64,000 nucleotides of DNA from Streptomyces sp. NBC_00358 (GTDB lineage: Bacteria; Actinomycetota; Actinomycetes; Streptomycetales; Streptomycetaceae): NCBI RefSeq assembly GCF_036099295.1, contig NZ_CP107976.1, positions 4,526,001-4,590,000 on the forward strand, in the 5' to 3' direction. Positions 18,611 through 26,771 of the stretch are shown here, piece by piece (positions within the stretch are counted from its first letter, which is position 1; every line of letters starts with the position of its first letter). The position numbers and the translations under genes are program-made. The notes beneath the pieces are model-generated. The model made no database searches, was not told the origin of the DNA, and saw nothing but the letters and a program-made list of their open reading frames with translations.

Positions 18611-19894
18611 CTAGATGAACGAGTTGATCTCGATCGTCTCGGTGCGGCCCGGGCCGACGCCGATCGCGGAGATCGGCGCGCCCGACATCTCCTCCAGCGC
18701 CTTCACGTAGTCCTGCGCGTTCTTCGGGAGATCCGCGAAGGTCTTCGCCTTGGTGATGTCCTCGGACCAGCCGGGGAGGTTCTCGTAGATCGGCTTCGCG
18801 TGGTGGAAGTCGGTCTGGGAGTACGGGAGTTCCTCGACGCGCTTGCCGTCGATCTCGTACGCCACGCAGACCGGGATCTCCTCCCAGCCGGTCAGGACGT
18901 CCAGCTTGGTGAGGAAGAAGTCGGTCAGACCGTTCACGCGGGTCGCGTAGCGGGCGATGACCGCGTCGAACCAGCCACAGCGCCGGTCACGGCCGGTCGT
19001 CACACCACGCTCGCCGCCGATGCGCCGCAGCGCCTCGCCGTCGGCGTCGAGGAGCTCGGTCGGGAACGGGCCCGAGCCGACACGGGTCGTGTACGCCTTG
19101 AGGATGCCGATGACCCGGCTGATCTTGGTCGGGCCGACACCGGCGCCCGTGCAGGCGCCGCCCGCGGTCGGGTTGGACGACGTAACGAACGGATACGTGC
19201 CGTGGTCGATGTCCAGCAGCGTGCCCTGGCCGCCCTCGAAGAGCACGACCTTGTCCTGCTCCAGCGCCTCGTTGAGGATCAGGACGGTGTCCGCGACGTA
19301 CGGCTTGAGCCGGTCCGCGTAGCTCAGCAGCTCCTCGACGACCTGGCTCGCCTCGATGGCGCGCCGGTTGTAGAGCTTGGTGAGCAGCTGGTTCTTGACC
19401 TCCAGCGCCGCCTCGACCTTCTGGACGAGGATCGACTCGTCGTAGAGGTCCTGGATGCGGATGCCGACGCGGTTGATCTTGTCCGCGTAGGTCGGACCGA
19501 TGCCGCGTCCGGTGGTCCCGATCTTCCGCTTTCCGAGGAAGCGTTCCGTCACCTTGTCGACAGTGACGTTGTAAGGCGTGATGATATGAGCGTTTCCGCT
19601 GATCAGCAGCTTGGAAGTGTCGACGCCGCGCTCGTTCAGTCCGTTCAGCTCGGAGAACAGGACGGACGGGTCGATGACGACTCCGTTGCCGATCACCGGA
19701 GTGCACTCCGGCGTGAGGATTCCGGAAGGGAGGAGGTGGAGAGCGTATTTCTGGTCGCCCACGACTACCGTATGGCCGGCGTTGTTACCGCCCTGGTAGC
19801 GAACCACATAGTCCACGGATCCACCGAGCAGGTCGGTGGCCTTTCCCTTGCCTTCGTCACCCCACTGAGCACCGAGCAGCACAAGTGCGGGCAC
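18611..19894 (-). CDS. purA: Adenylosuccinate synthetase
   Basis: 427 residues, the usual length. It catalyses the GTP-dependent joining of IMP and aspartate, the first committed step to AMP. Signature sequences: 'LGAQWGDEGKGK' (phosphate loop and catalytic Asp), 'YQGGNNAGHT' (catalytic His), 'KIGTTGRGIGPTY', 'LFEGGQGTLLDID', 'TSSNPTAGG', and the C-terminal 'LTKLDVLTGWEEIPVCVAY' base-binding segment. The GTG start (VPALVLLGAQWG) places the nucleotide motif at the expected distance; GGAAGG lies upstream. It is divergent from the kinase-like gene. Confidence 0.98.
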   Translation of the reverse strand: MPALVLLGAQWGDEGKGKATDLLGGSVDYVVRYQGGNNAGHTVVVGDQKYALHLLPSGILTPECTPVIGNGVVIDPSVLFSELNGLNERGVDTSKLLISGNAHIITPYNVTVDKVTERFLGKRKIGTTGRGIGPTYADKINRVGIRIQDLYDESILVQKVEAALEVKNQLLTKLYNRRAIEASQVVEELLSYADRLKPYVADTVLILNEALEQDKVVLFEGGQGTLLDIDHGTYPFVTSSNPTAGGACTGAGVGPTKISRVIGILKAYTTRVGSGPFPTELLDADGEALRRIGGERGVTTGRDRRCGWFDAVIARYATRVNGLTDFFLTKLDVLTGWEEIPVCVAYEIDGKRVEELPYSQTDFHHAKPIYENLPGWSEDITKAKTFADLPKNAQDYVKALEEMSGAPISAIGVGPGRTETIEINSFI

Positions 19895-20024
19895 AGGCGT
19901 ACACCCCTTCCGGGCGGGGCATGTCCAAGGTCGGGGACGTACGCGGCTGGTTCTGGCTACGGCTGCGTACGCCGGCGACCACCATTGGCCGCGACCGTCG
20001 GACCGGATGCCCCGGAATAGACGA

Positions 20025-20052
20025 AGCCCCTGGCGCAAAGGCGCAAGGGGCT
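20025..20052. terminator. Strong hairpin in the purA / DAG-kinase-like intergenic region
   Basis: AGCCCCT and AGGGGCT arms enclose inner GCGC pairing; the hairpin ends 33 nt before the downstream ATG. It may terminate read-in or act as a 5'-UTR structure. Both flanking genes are transcribed away from or across it, so the role is uncertain. Confidence 0.5.
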
Positions 20053-20085
20053 CTTGCACAAAGATGCTACCCGAGGAAGCGAGGC

Positions 20086-20949
20086 ATGACCGAGGTGGCG
20101 GCTTCCGACCAGCTCCTGGTGGTCATCGACCCGGTCGCCCGACGGACCGACGGCGAGTCCGTACGGATCGCGAAAGACGTGCTCAGCGCGGGTGCGGCGA
20201 CGAAAGTGTGCCTTCCGGAGGGGCCCGAGGAATTCGCCCGGGCGCTGATCCGACGGGGTGCTCGCCGCCCTGTCGTCATCGGTGACGACGGGGCCCTGCT
20301 GCGGGCGGTGTCCCTGCTGCACCGGCGGCGGGAACTGGCCACGTGCGCGCTGTCCTTCGTACCCGTGGGCGGTGGTCTGGCGCTGTCCCGTTCGCTCGGG
20401 GTGCCGATGGGGGCCGTCGCGGCGGCCAGGGCGGTCCTCGACGGGGCCGAGCGACGCCTCGACCTGCTCGTGGACGACAGTGACGGCGTGGTGCTCGGCG
20501 CGCTGCGCATCCCGTCGCTGCCCTCCCGGCCGCCCGCTCCGGTGCACGTGGGAGCCCCCGGAGAGGCCGGGGCGCACCCCTGGCTCCGCACCTGCCAGTC
20601 CCTCGTGCGGACCTTCGCCACCCGTCCGTCCCGGCTCGCCTCCACACCCGGACTCGGGCCCTCCCGGCTGCGGATCGAGGTCGACGGGGTGTGCGTGGTG
20701 GATCTGGACCAGCCCGTGGAGGCCGTGTCCGTGACGCCGGGCGGATCGGGAACCGGAGCCGAGATCGAGGTCCGCGCGGTGTCCGTGGGGGCCGAGTCCT
20801 CGCCCCTGCGGCTGCTGGGCCACAAAGTCACCGTCTCCGGCGCCGACTTCCGCTACCGCGCGGACTCCGTGGTGAGCGGCCCGGTCCGCACCCGGACCTG
20901 GACGGTACGCGAATCGGCCTGGGGCCTGACCCTGCCGACCCCACACTGA
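20086..20949 (+). CDS. Diacylglycerol kinase catalytic-domain-like protein
   Basis: 287 residues. The layout is that of the DAGK/lipid-kinase family: an N-terminal alpha/beta half ('QLLVVIDPVARRTDGES'), then a region equivalent to the nucleotide loop, and an all-beta C-terminal half. The usual GGDGT motif is replaced by 'VVIGDDGALLRAV', and a later 'FVPVGGGLALSRSLGVPM' stands where 'PxGTGNDxAR' is expected. The missing canonical GGDGT glycines make lipid-kinase activity doubtful. The ATG at 20086 follows GAGG; the longer upstream frame crosses the hairpin. Confidence 0.75.
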   Translation: MTEVAASDQLLVVIDPVARRTDGESVRIAKDVLSAGAATKVCLPEGPEEFARALIRRGARRPVVIGDDGALLRAVSLLHRRRELATCALSFVPVGGGLALSRSLGVPMGAVAAARAVLDGAERRLDLLVDDSDGVVLGALRIPSLPSRPPAPVHVGAPGEAGAHPWLRTCQSLVRTFATRPSRLASTPGLGPSRLRIEVDGVCVVDLDQPVEAVSVTPGGSGTGAEIEVRAVSVGAESSPLRLLGHKVTVSGADFRYRADSVVSGPVRTRTWTVRESAWGLTLPTPH

Positions 20950-20969
20950 CGCGAGACGGGTCCGCCCGG

Positions 20970-21372
20970 CCGACCGGGATACCGGTCCCCCACGACAGTG
21001 AGAGCCCGGCTCACTCGGCCGGGCGGGACCCCCGGCCCACCCTGTCCAGGCAGGACACCATCCGCTCCGGCCGACCGGGACACCCGTCCCCCACGACAGG
21101 GAGAACCCGGCTCACTCAGCCGAGCGGGACACCCGGCCCACCCTGTCCAGGCAGGACACCGTCCGCTCCGGCCGGGCGGGACACCCGTCCCCCACGACAG
21201 GGAGAACCCGGCTCACCGGCCGGGCGGGACACCCGGCCCACCCTGTCCGGGCAGGACACCGTCCGCTCCGGCCGACCGGGACACCGGTCCAACCTCACGG
21301 GGAGAGGCCGGTCCACCTGGCCGGGCGGGCTGCCGGTCAGGCCTGGTGGGGGCGGTTCACTCTGGTGGGGAG
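20970..21372. repeat. Tandem array of about 101-bp repeats between convergent genes
   Basis: Units begin (CCGACCGGGA or CCGGGCGGGA) at 20970, 21071, 21172 and 21272, giving periods of 101, 101 and 100 bp. The first three are nearly identical; the fourth decays after about 30 bp and related GC-rich motifs continue to about 21480. Each unit contains two similar halves (GGGACACCCG...CCC). The whole 20950-21484 interval has no gene. Confidence 0.9.
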
Positions 21373-21484
21373 GCCGGCTTGCCCCGGCGGCACGGGACGC
21401 CGGTCCCCCCGCACGGGGCGGGACTCCGGACCACCCTGGCGGCACGGCACGGAGTCCGGGACCGGGGTACCCGGTACAGGCCCG

Positions 21485-21982
21485 TCACGCGTCGCCGTAC
21501 AGCGTCTCGCGGTGCGCGCGCCAGCGTTCCATCATCGCGGCGATCTCACCGTCGATGAACTCGAAGAACGCGAGGGTCTCGGAGAGCCGCCGCCCGGCGG
21601 GGGTCGTGGAACCGAGGGAGTCGACGCCGACGCGCAGCGCGAGCTCCCAGCGCTTGAGCACCGCGTCGCGGTTGGTCAGGGCCTCGTACCACTGGTTGCT
21701 GTGCACCCGGTACCGCTCGCGCCGCGAGCCTGGTTCGCGCTCGCGCGAGACCATGTGCTGCTGCGCGAGATACCGCACCGCGCCGGAGACCGCGGCGGGG
21801 CTGACCCGGAGCTGCTCGCCGAGTTCTGCGGAGGACATCGCGCCCGCGTCGGAGGCCAGCAGTGCCGCGAAGACACGGGCGGGCATCCGCTGCATGCCGG
21901 CCTCGACGAGCTGTGCCGCGAATCCCTCGACGAACTTCGAGACCGCCTCCGGATCCCGTTCCGCCGCAGTCGGTTCGGCCAT
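21485..21982 (-). CDS. GbsR/MarR-family transcriptional regulator
   Basis: 165 residues. The winged helix region reads 'MPARVFAALLASDAGAMSSAELGEQLRVSPAAVSGAVRYLAQQHMVSREREPGSRRERYRV', typical of GbsR-like MarR relatives, followed by helical dimerisation segments. The start MAEPTAAERD follows GGGAG. It is divergent from the two-gene ABC exporter with 103 bp between, sharing an AT-richer promoter region with an inverted repeat, so autoregulation and control of the exporter are likely. Confidence 0.9.
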   Translation of the reverse strand: MAEPTAAERDPEAVSKFVEGFAAQLVEAGMQRMPARVFAALLASDAGAMSSAELGEQLRVSPAAVSGAVRYLAQQHMVSREREPGSRRERYRVHSNQWYEALTNRDAVLKRWELALRVGVDSLGSTTPAGRRLSETLAFFEFIDGEIAAMMERWRAHRETLYGDA

Positions 21983-22035
21983 CTGTCGATCATCTCCCCT
22001 GCTCACGCGTCGCCGTCGAGTGTATCCAGGATTTA

Positions 22036-22074
22036 TACGCTTCCTTAACTTCACAAATTTCTGAAAGAAGCGTA
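22036..22074. promoter_or_regulatory. Probable operator/promoter of the GbsR regulator and ABC exporter
   Basis: TACGCTTC (22036-22043) and GAAGCGTA (22067-22074) form an 8-bp inverted repeat around a 23-nt AT-rich centre, in the only AT-rich stretch nearby and directly ahead of the ABC gene start. Confidence 0.55.
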
Positions 22075-22085
22075 CGTTCTGGGCC

Positions 22086-23078
22086 ATGACGAAGGCAATC
22101 AGCGTCGCCGGACTGCACAAGTCGTTCGGCAGGACGCACGCGCTGGACGGCCTCGACCTGGAGGTCGAGGCCGGCGAGGTGCACGGGTTCCTCGGCCCCA
22201 ACGGCTCCGGGAAGTCCACCACCATCCGGGTCCTGCTGGGCCTGCTGCGCGCCGACTCCGGCACGGCACGGATGCTGGACATGGACCCCTGGGCGGACGC
22301 GGTCGAACTGCACCGCCGGGTCGCGTACGTCCCCGGCGACGTGACCCTGTGGCGCAACCTCTCCGGCGGCGAGGTCATCGACCTCTACGGACGGCTCCAC
22401 GGCGGAGGCCGCGCCCGGCGCGGCGGACAGGGCGGGGGACGCGCCGGCGGCCTCGACCCGGCGCGGCGCGCCGACCTGATCGAGCGCTTCGAACTCGACC
22501 CCACCAAGAAGGGGCGCACCTACTCGAAGGGCAACCGCCAGAAGGTCGCCCTCGTCGCCGCCTTCGCCTCGGACGTCGACGTGCTCATCCTGGACGAGCC
22601 CACCTCGGGCCTCGACCCGCTGATGGAAGAGGTCTTCCAGCGGTGCGTACGGGAGGAACGCGACCGGGGCCGCACCGTCCTGCTGTCCTCGCACATCCTG
22701 AGCGAGGTCGAGGAACTCTGCGACCGGGTCAGCATCATCCGCAAGGGCCGGACCGTCGAGAGCGGTTCCCTCGCCGACCTGCGCCACCTCACCCGCACCA
22801 GCGTCACCGCCGAACTCACCGGCCCGCCGAACGGACTCGCGGCCCTGCCCGGGGTGCACGGCCTCGACGTCCAGGACACCGGCGTCCGGGCGGACGGAGT
22901 CCGGTGCCGGGTCGAACTCCACGTCGACACCGACAAGCTCAACGCCGTGCTGCGGTCACTGACCGACTCCGGCGTACGGTCCCTGACCTCGACCCCGCCG
23001 ACCCTGGAAGAGCTGTTCCTGAGCCACTACCAGGACGATGTCCGGGCGCCGGATTCCGAAGGGGCGACGGCCCGATGA
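22086..23078 (+). CDS. ABC transporter ATP-binding protein (drug/polyketide exporter type)
   Basis: 330 residues. Walker A 'GPNGSGKST', Q-loop region, Walker B 'VLILDEP' with 'TSGLDP', and H-loop 'SSHILSEVEELCD' are intact. The ABC signature is the variant YSKGNRQK, as in DrrA-type exporters. A Gly/Arg-rich insertion (about residues 106-122) precedes the signature. The C-terminal 90 residues resemble the accessory domain of DrrA-like ATPases. Its stop overlaps the permease start (ATGA). Confidence 0.95.
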   Translation: MTKAISVAGLHKSFGRTHALDGLDLEVEAGEVHGFLGPNGSGKSTTIRVLLGLLRADSGTARMLDMDPWADAVELHRRVAYVPGDVTLWRNLSGGEVIDLYGRLHGGGRARRGGQGGGRAGGLDPARRADLIERFELDPTKKGRTYSKGNRQKVALVAAFASDVDVLILDEPTSGLDPLMEEVFQRCVREERDRGRTVLLSSHILSEVEELCDRVSIIRKGRTVESGSLADLRHLTRTSVTAELTGPPNGLAALPGVHGLDVQDTGVRADGVRCRVELHVDTDKLNAVLRSLTDSGVRSLTSTPPTLEELFLSHYQDDVRAPDSEGATAR

Positions 23079-24697
23079 CCGCCACGACCGCCGAGCCGGC
23101 CGGCGCCTTCGCCGCGCGAGCCGGAGGCTCCCGCCCGCTGGCCGGCACCGGAACCCTGCTGCGGTTCGCGCTGCGCCGCGACCGCGTGATGATGCCGCTG
23201 TGGATCGGCGTGACCGCCCTGCTGGTGCTCTCCCTCCCGGCCTCGCTGAAGACCGTCTACGGCACCCCGGCCGAACGCGCCACCCTGGCACGGCAGATGC
23301 TCACCAACAACTCCCTGCGCGCCACCTACGGTCCGGTGTTCAGCGACTCGCTCGGCGGCCTCACCGCCTGGCGCATCGGTGGCTACGCCGCAGTCCTCGC
23401 CGCCGTCATGAGCTTGATCATCGTCGTGCGGCACACCCGGGACGAGGAGGAGAGCGGACGGCAGGAACTCGTCTCCGCCGCGATGGTCGGGCGACGGGCC
23501 CCGCTGACCGCCGCCCTGCTCGCCGCCCTGGTCGCCAACGGCGTCCTCGCCCTGATCATCACGGCCGGCCTCGCAGGACAGGGCGGCTCCGGAGCCCTCG
23601 CGCTGGGGCTCGGGATCGGCGCGACCGGGACGCTCTTCGCGACCATGGCCGCGATCGTCGCCCAACTGACGGAGAGCGCGCGGCTCGCCAAGGGCCTGAC
23701 GGGCGGTCTGATCGGCGCCGCCTTCGTCCTCAGGGCGGCTGGCGACTCGGCCACCGACGACGGCTCGTCCGTGCTGACCTGGCTCTCCCCGGTGGGCTGG
23801 CTGGAGAACCTCCGCGCCTTCGCCGAGGAACGCTGGTGGGTCCTGGCACTGTTCGTCGCGGCCATCGCCGCACAGGGCGCAGTCGCCTACGCACTCGCCG
23901 GGCGACGCGATGTCGGCATGAGCTTCCTGCCCACCCGGCCGGGGCCCGCGAACGGCCGCCTCGGCACCGCCGGGGCACTGGCCTGGCGGCTGCAACGCGG
24001 CGCGGTGCTCGGCTGGAGCCTCGGCTTCCTCGCCGCGGGCGCGGCGTTCGGCGGCATCACCAAGGGTGCCGCGGACCTGGTCGGCGGCAACGCCAAGACC
24101 CGCGAGATCATCGAGCGGATGGGCGGGCAGGCCGGGATCACCGACGCCTTCCTGGCCGCCATGGTGAACATGCTGGGCATGGTCGCCGCCCTCTACGTCG
24201 TCTCCTCCGTGCTCCGGCTGCACGGCGAGGAGACCTCGCAGCGCGCCGAACCGCTGCTCGCCGCCGCCGTCGGCCGACTGCGCTGGGCCGGCGGACACCT
24301 CGCCATCGCCTTCGGCGGCGCGGCCCTCATCATGCTGCTCGGCGGACTCGGCCTCGGGCTCGGCTACGGCGCCGAGCTCGGCGCGATCCTCGGGGCCTGC
24401 CTGGTCCAGGTCCCGGCGATCTGGATCCTGGGCGGCGTCACCGTCCTGCTCTACGGCCTCTCCCCCCGACTGGCCCCCGGCGCCTGGGCCGCGGCCGGCC
24501 TCGCCCTCCTCCTCGGCTGGATCGGCCCCGCCCTGAACATCCCCCAGGCCCTCATGGACCTCTCGCCCTTCGGCCACCTCCCGAAGCTGCCGGGCGGCAC
24601 GATGGCCTGGACACCGGTCCTCGTCCTCACCGCGATCGCGGCCGCCCTGACGGCGGCAGGACTGACATCCCTGCGCCGCCGTGACCTGACGACCTGA
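23075..24697 (+). CDS. ABC exporter permease, polyketide-antibiotic-exporter family
   Basis: 540 residues with roughly 12 predicted transmembrane helices in two repeats of six, as in the TetB/TnrB3-like 'exporter of polyketide antibiotics' group. It is coupled to the ATPase by a 4-nt overlap, and together they should form an efflux pump repressed by the neighbouring GbsR regulator. The substrate is unknown. The stop codon lies within a 16-bp tandem repeat. Confidence 0.92.
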   Translation: MTATTAEPAGAFAARAGGSRPLAGTGTLLRFALRRDRVMMPLWIGVTALLVLSLPASLKTVYGTPAERATLARQMLTNNSLRATYGPVFSDSLGGLTAWRIGGYAAVLAAVMSLIIVVRHTRDEEESGRQELVSAAMVGRRAPLTAALLAALVANGVLALIITAGLAGQGGSGALALGLGIGATGTLFATMAAIVAQLTESARLAKGLTGGLIGAAFVLRAAGDSATDDGSSVLTWLSPVGWLENLRAFAEERWWVLALFVAAIAAQGAVAYALAGRRDVGMSFLPTRPGPANGRLGTAGALAWRLQRGAVLGWSLGFLAAGAAFGGITKGAADLVGGNAKTREIIERMGGQAGITDAFLAAMVNMLGMVAALYVVSSVLRLHGEETSQRAEPLLAAAVGRLRWAGGHLAIAFGGAALIMLLGGLGLGLGYGAELGAILGACLVQVPAIWILGGVTVLLYGLSPRLAPGAWAAAGLALLLGWIGPALNIPQALMDLSPFGHLPKLPGGTMAWTPVLVLTAIAAALTAAGLTSLRRRDLTT

Positions 24698-24728
24698 CCA
24701 CCTGACGACGTGACCACCTGACGACGTG
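24687..24728. repeat. 16-bp tandem repeat spanning the permease stop codon
   Basis: TGACGAC(C/G)TGACCACC occurs at 24687 and 24703, with a partial third copy from 24719. Each unit carries TGA triplets. Confidence 0.75.
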
Positions 24729-24787
24729 AGGGTCGGCGCGGTCCTGCGGAGGACGAGACCACGCCTCCCGGCGGGTCGGTGACGCCG

Positions 24788-26008
24788 TCAGACCTCGACC
24801 GACAGGCCCTCCAGTCCGCGGATCACGAAGTTCGGCTTGCGGACCGGTTCCTCCGTGAGACGGAGAGCGGGTGCCTTGGTCAGGAGGGCGCGCATGGACG
24901 CCGCCAGTTCGAGCCGCGCCAGCGGAGCGCCGATGCAGTAGTGGATACCCGCGCTGAACGAGATGTGCGGGTTCTCCGCCCGGGACAGGTCCAGCGTCTC
25001 CGGGTCCGCGAACACCTCGGCGTCACGGTTCGCGGAGCCGAAGAGCATCGCGACCTCCGCACCGCGCGGAACCGTCGTACCGTCGATCTCGATGTCGTCG
25101 AGCACCCAGCGCTCGAACAACTGGAGCGGAGTGTCGTAGCGCAGCAGCTCCTCCACCGCGGTGGGGATCAGTGTGTGGTCCGCCCGCAGCGCCGCCAGTT
25201 GCCCGGGGTGCCGGAACAGGGTCCACCAGCCGGTCACCGTCGAGTTGACGGTCGCCTCGTGCCCCGCGTTCAGCAGCAGCACGCAGGTGGAGATCATCTC
25301 CTGCTCCGTGAGCCGGTCGCCCTCGTCGTGCGCCGCGATCAGCCCCGAGATCAGGTCGTCCGCCGGCTCCTTGCGACGGTCCTCGATCAGCCCGCGCAGA
25401 TACGCCGTGAACTCCTCCGACGCCCGCACCGCCTTCCGCGCCACCTCCTCGGACGGATTCAGTTCGTACATACCGCAGATGTCCGCCGACCAGGGCCGCA
25501 ACGGCGCCCGTTCGGACTCCGGGATGCCCAGCATCTCCGCGATCACCGACACCGGCAGCGGCTCCGCCACATCGGTCAGCAGATCCCCGCCGCCCGCCCG
25601 CACCAGCCGGTCGACGAGCTCACCCGCCAGCCCCTCCACATACGGCTTCAGCCGCTCCACCGTGCGCGGCGTGAACGCCTTCGACACGAGCCGCCTGATC
25701 CGCGTGTGGTCCGGAGGCTCCAGATCGAGCATCCCGTGATCGTTGAGCACATGGAACGGCTCGTGCTCCGGCGGCGGCGCCGTCCGCCCGAAGTCCTCGT
25801 GCGTGAACCGGTGCTGATACGTCCGGCCCAGCCGACGGTCCCGCAGCAGCGCCGACACATCCGCGTGGTGCGGCACCAGCCACTGGTTCGTCGGCTCGTA
25901 GTAGTGCACCCGGCCCCGCGCACGCAGCTCCTCGTACGCCGGGTAGGGGTCCGCCACGAACGCCGGATCCCATGGGTCGAAGGCCCGCGAACTCTCCAAA
26001 GCTGCCAT
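24788..26008 (-). CDS. Cytochrome P450
   Basis: 406 residues, the normal size for a soluble bacterial P450. The heme loop is 'FSAGIHYCIGAPLARLE' with axial Cys358. The I-helix oxygen-activation motif is 'LLNAGHEATVN', and the K-helix ExxR appears in 'VEELLRYDTPLQ'. Closest in style to the CYP105/CYP107-like actinobacterial group, but the subfamily cannot be fixed by eye. No ferredoxin gene is adjacent, so electrons must come from elsewhere. It is a lone gene between the exporter and a two-component system. Confidence 0.96.
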   Translation of the reverse strand: MAALESSRAFDPWDPAFVADPYPAYEELRARGRVHYYEPTNQWLVPHHADVSALLRDRRLGRTYQHRFTHEDFGRTAPPPEHEPFHVLNDHGMLDLEPPDHTRIRRLVSKAFTPRTVERLKPYVEGLAGELVDRLVRAGGGDLLTDVAEPLPVSVIAEMLGIPESERAPLRPWSADICGMYELNPSEEVARKAVRASEEFTAYLRGLIEDRRKEPADDLISGLIAAHDEGDRLTEQEMISTCVLLLNAGHEATVNSTVTGWWTLFRHPGQLAALRADHTLIPTAVEELLRYDTPLQLFERWVLDDIEIDGTTVPRGAEVAMLFGSANRDAEVFADPETLDLSRAENPHISFSAGIHYCIGAPLARLELAASMRALLTKAPALRLTEEPVRKPNFVIRGLEGLSVEV

Positions 26009-26087
26009 GATCGGACGCTAGCCCGACCCACCCCCCGCTGACCAGGGCCGCTGCACTACGGGCCGCCGCCTCCCCGCCCGGCCGGGG

Positions 26088-26771
26088 TCACCTCGGGGTG
26101 ACCAGGCGTGCCTCGTACGCGAACACCGCCGCCTGCGTGCGGTCCCGCAGGCCCAGCTTCACCAGAATGCGGCTCACATGGGTCTTGATCGTCGACTCCG
26201 CGACCACGAGCCGCCCGGCGATCTCCGAGTTGGACAGCCCCTGCGCGATCAGCACCAGCACCTCCGTCTCCCGATCGGTGAGATCCCCGTACGCCGCGTG
26301 CGCCGTCGCCGACATCCGGGGCTGGTCCGCGAGCTTGGAGAACTCCGTGATCAGACGTCTGGTGACCGAGGGAGCGAGCAACGCCTCCCCGGCCGACACC
26401 ACTCTCACCCCGTCGGCGAGCTGGCGGGCCGAGGCGTCCTTGAGCAGGAAACCGGAGGCCCCCGCCCGCAGCGCCTGGTACACGTACTCGTCCAGGTCGA
26501 ACGTCGTCAGCACCAGCACCTTCGCGGCGCCGTCCGCGGCGACGATCTCCCGGGTCGCGTCGATCCCGTTCATCTCCGGCATGCGGATGTCCATCAGCAC
26601 GACGTCCGGCCGCAGCTCACGGACCCGTTCGACCGCCTCCCGGCCGTTGACCGCCTCGCCGACCACCTCGATGTCCGGCATCGCGCCGAGCAGCACGGAG
26701 AAGCCCTCGCGGACCATCATCTGGTCGTCGGCGATCAGCACGCGGATCGCCGGGCTCGTACCGCCCGTCAT
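26088..26771 (-). CDS. NarL-type response regulator (module 1)
   Basis: 227 residues. The receiver domain has the acidic pair in 'LIADDQMMVREGF', phosphoacceptor Asp61 in 'VVLMDIRMP', a conserved Thr in 'VLVLTTFD', and Lys in 'FLLKDAS'. The C-terminal LuxR helix-turn-helix is 'LTDRETEVLVLIAQGLSNSEIAGRLVVAESTIKTHVSRILVKLGLRDR'. Its start overlaps the upstream sensor-kinase stop by 4 nt. It is a close paralogue of the regulator at 28270-28950. Confidence 0.96.
   Translation of the reverse strand: MTGGTSPAIRVLIADDQMMVREGFSVLLGAMPDIEVVGEAVNGREAVERVRELRPDVVLMDIRMPEMNGIDATREIVAADGAAKVLVLTTFDLDEYVYQALRAGASGFLLKDASARQLADGVRVVSAGEALLAPSVTRRLITEFSKLADQPRMSATAHAAYGDLTDRETEVLVLIAQGLSNSEIAGRLVVAESTIKTHVSRILVKLGLRDRTQAAVFAYEARLVTPR

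Noticed and set aside
20950..21484. CRISPR-like interpretation of the repeat array
   Set aside because: Units are about 101 bp and contiguous, with no unique spacers and no cas genes.
24788..26008. P450 plus exporter as part of an antibiotic gene cluster
   Set aside because: No core biosynthetic enzyme (polyketide synthase, peptide synthetase, terpene cyclase) is in the window; the genes are on opposite strands with ordinary neighbours.
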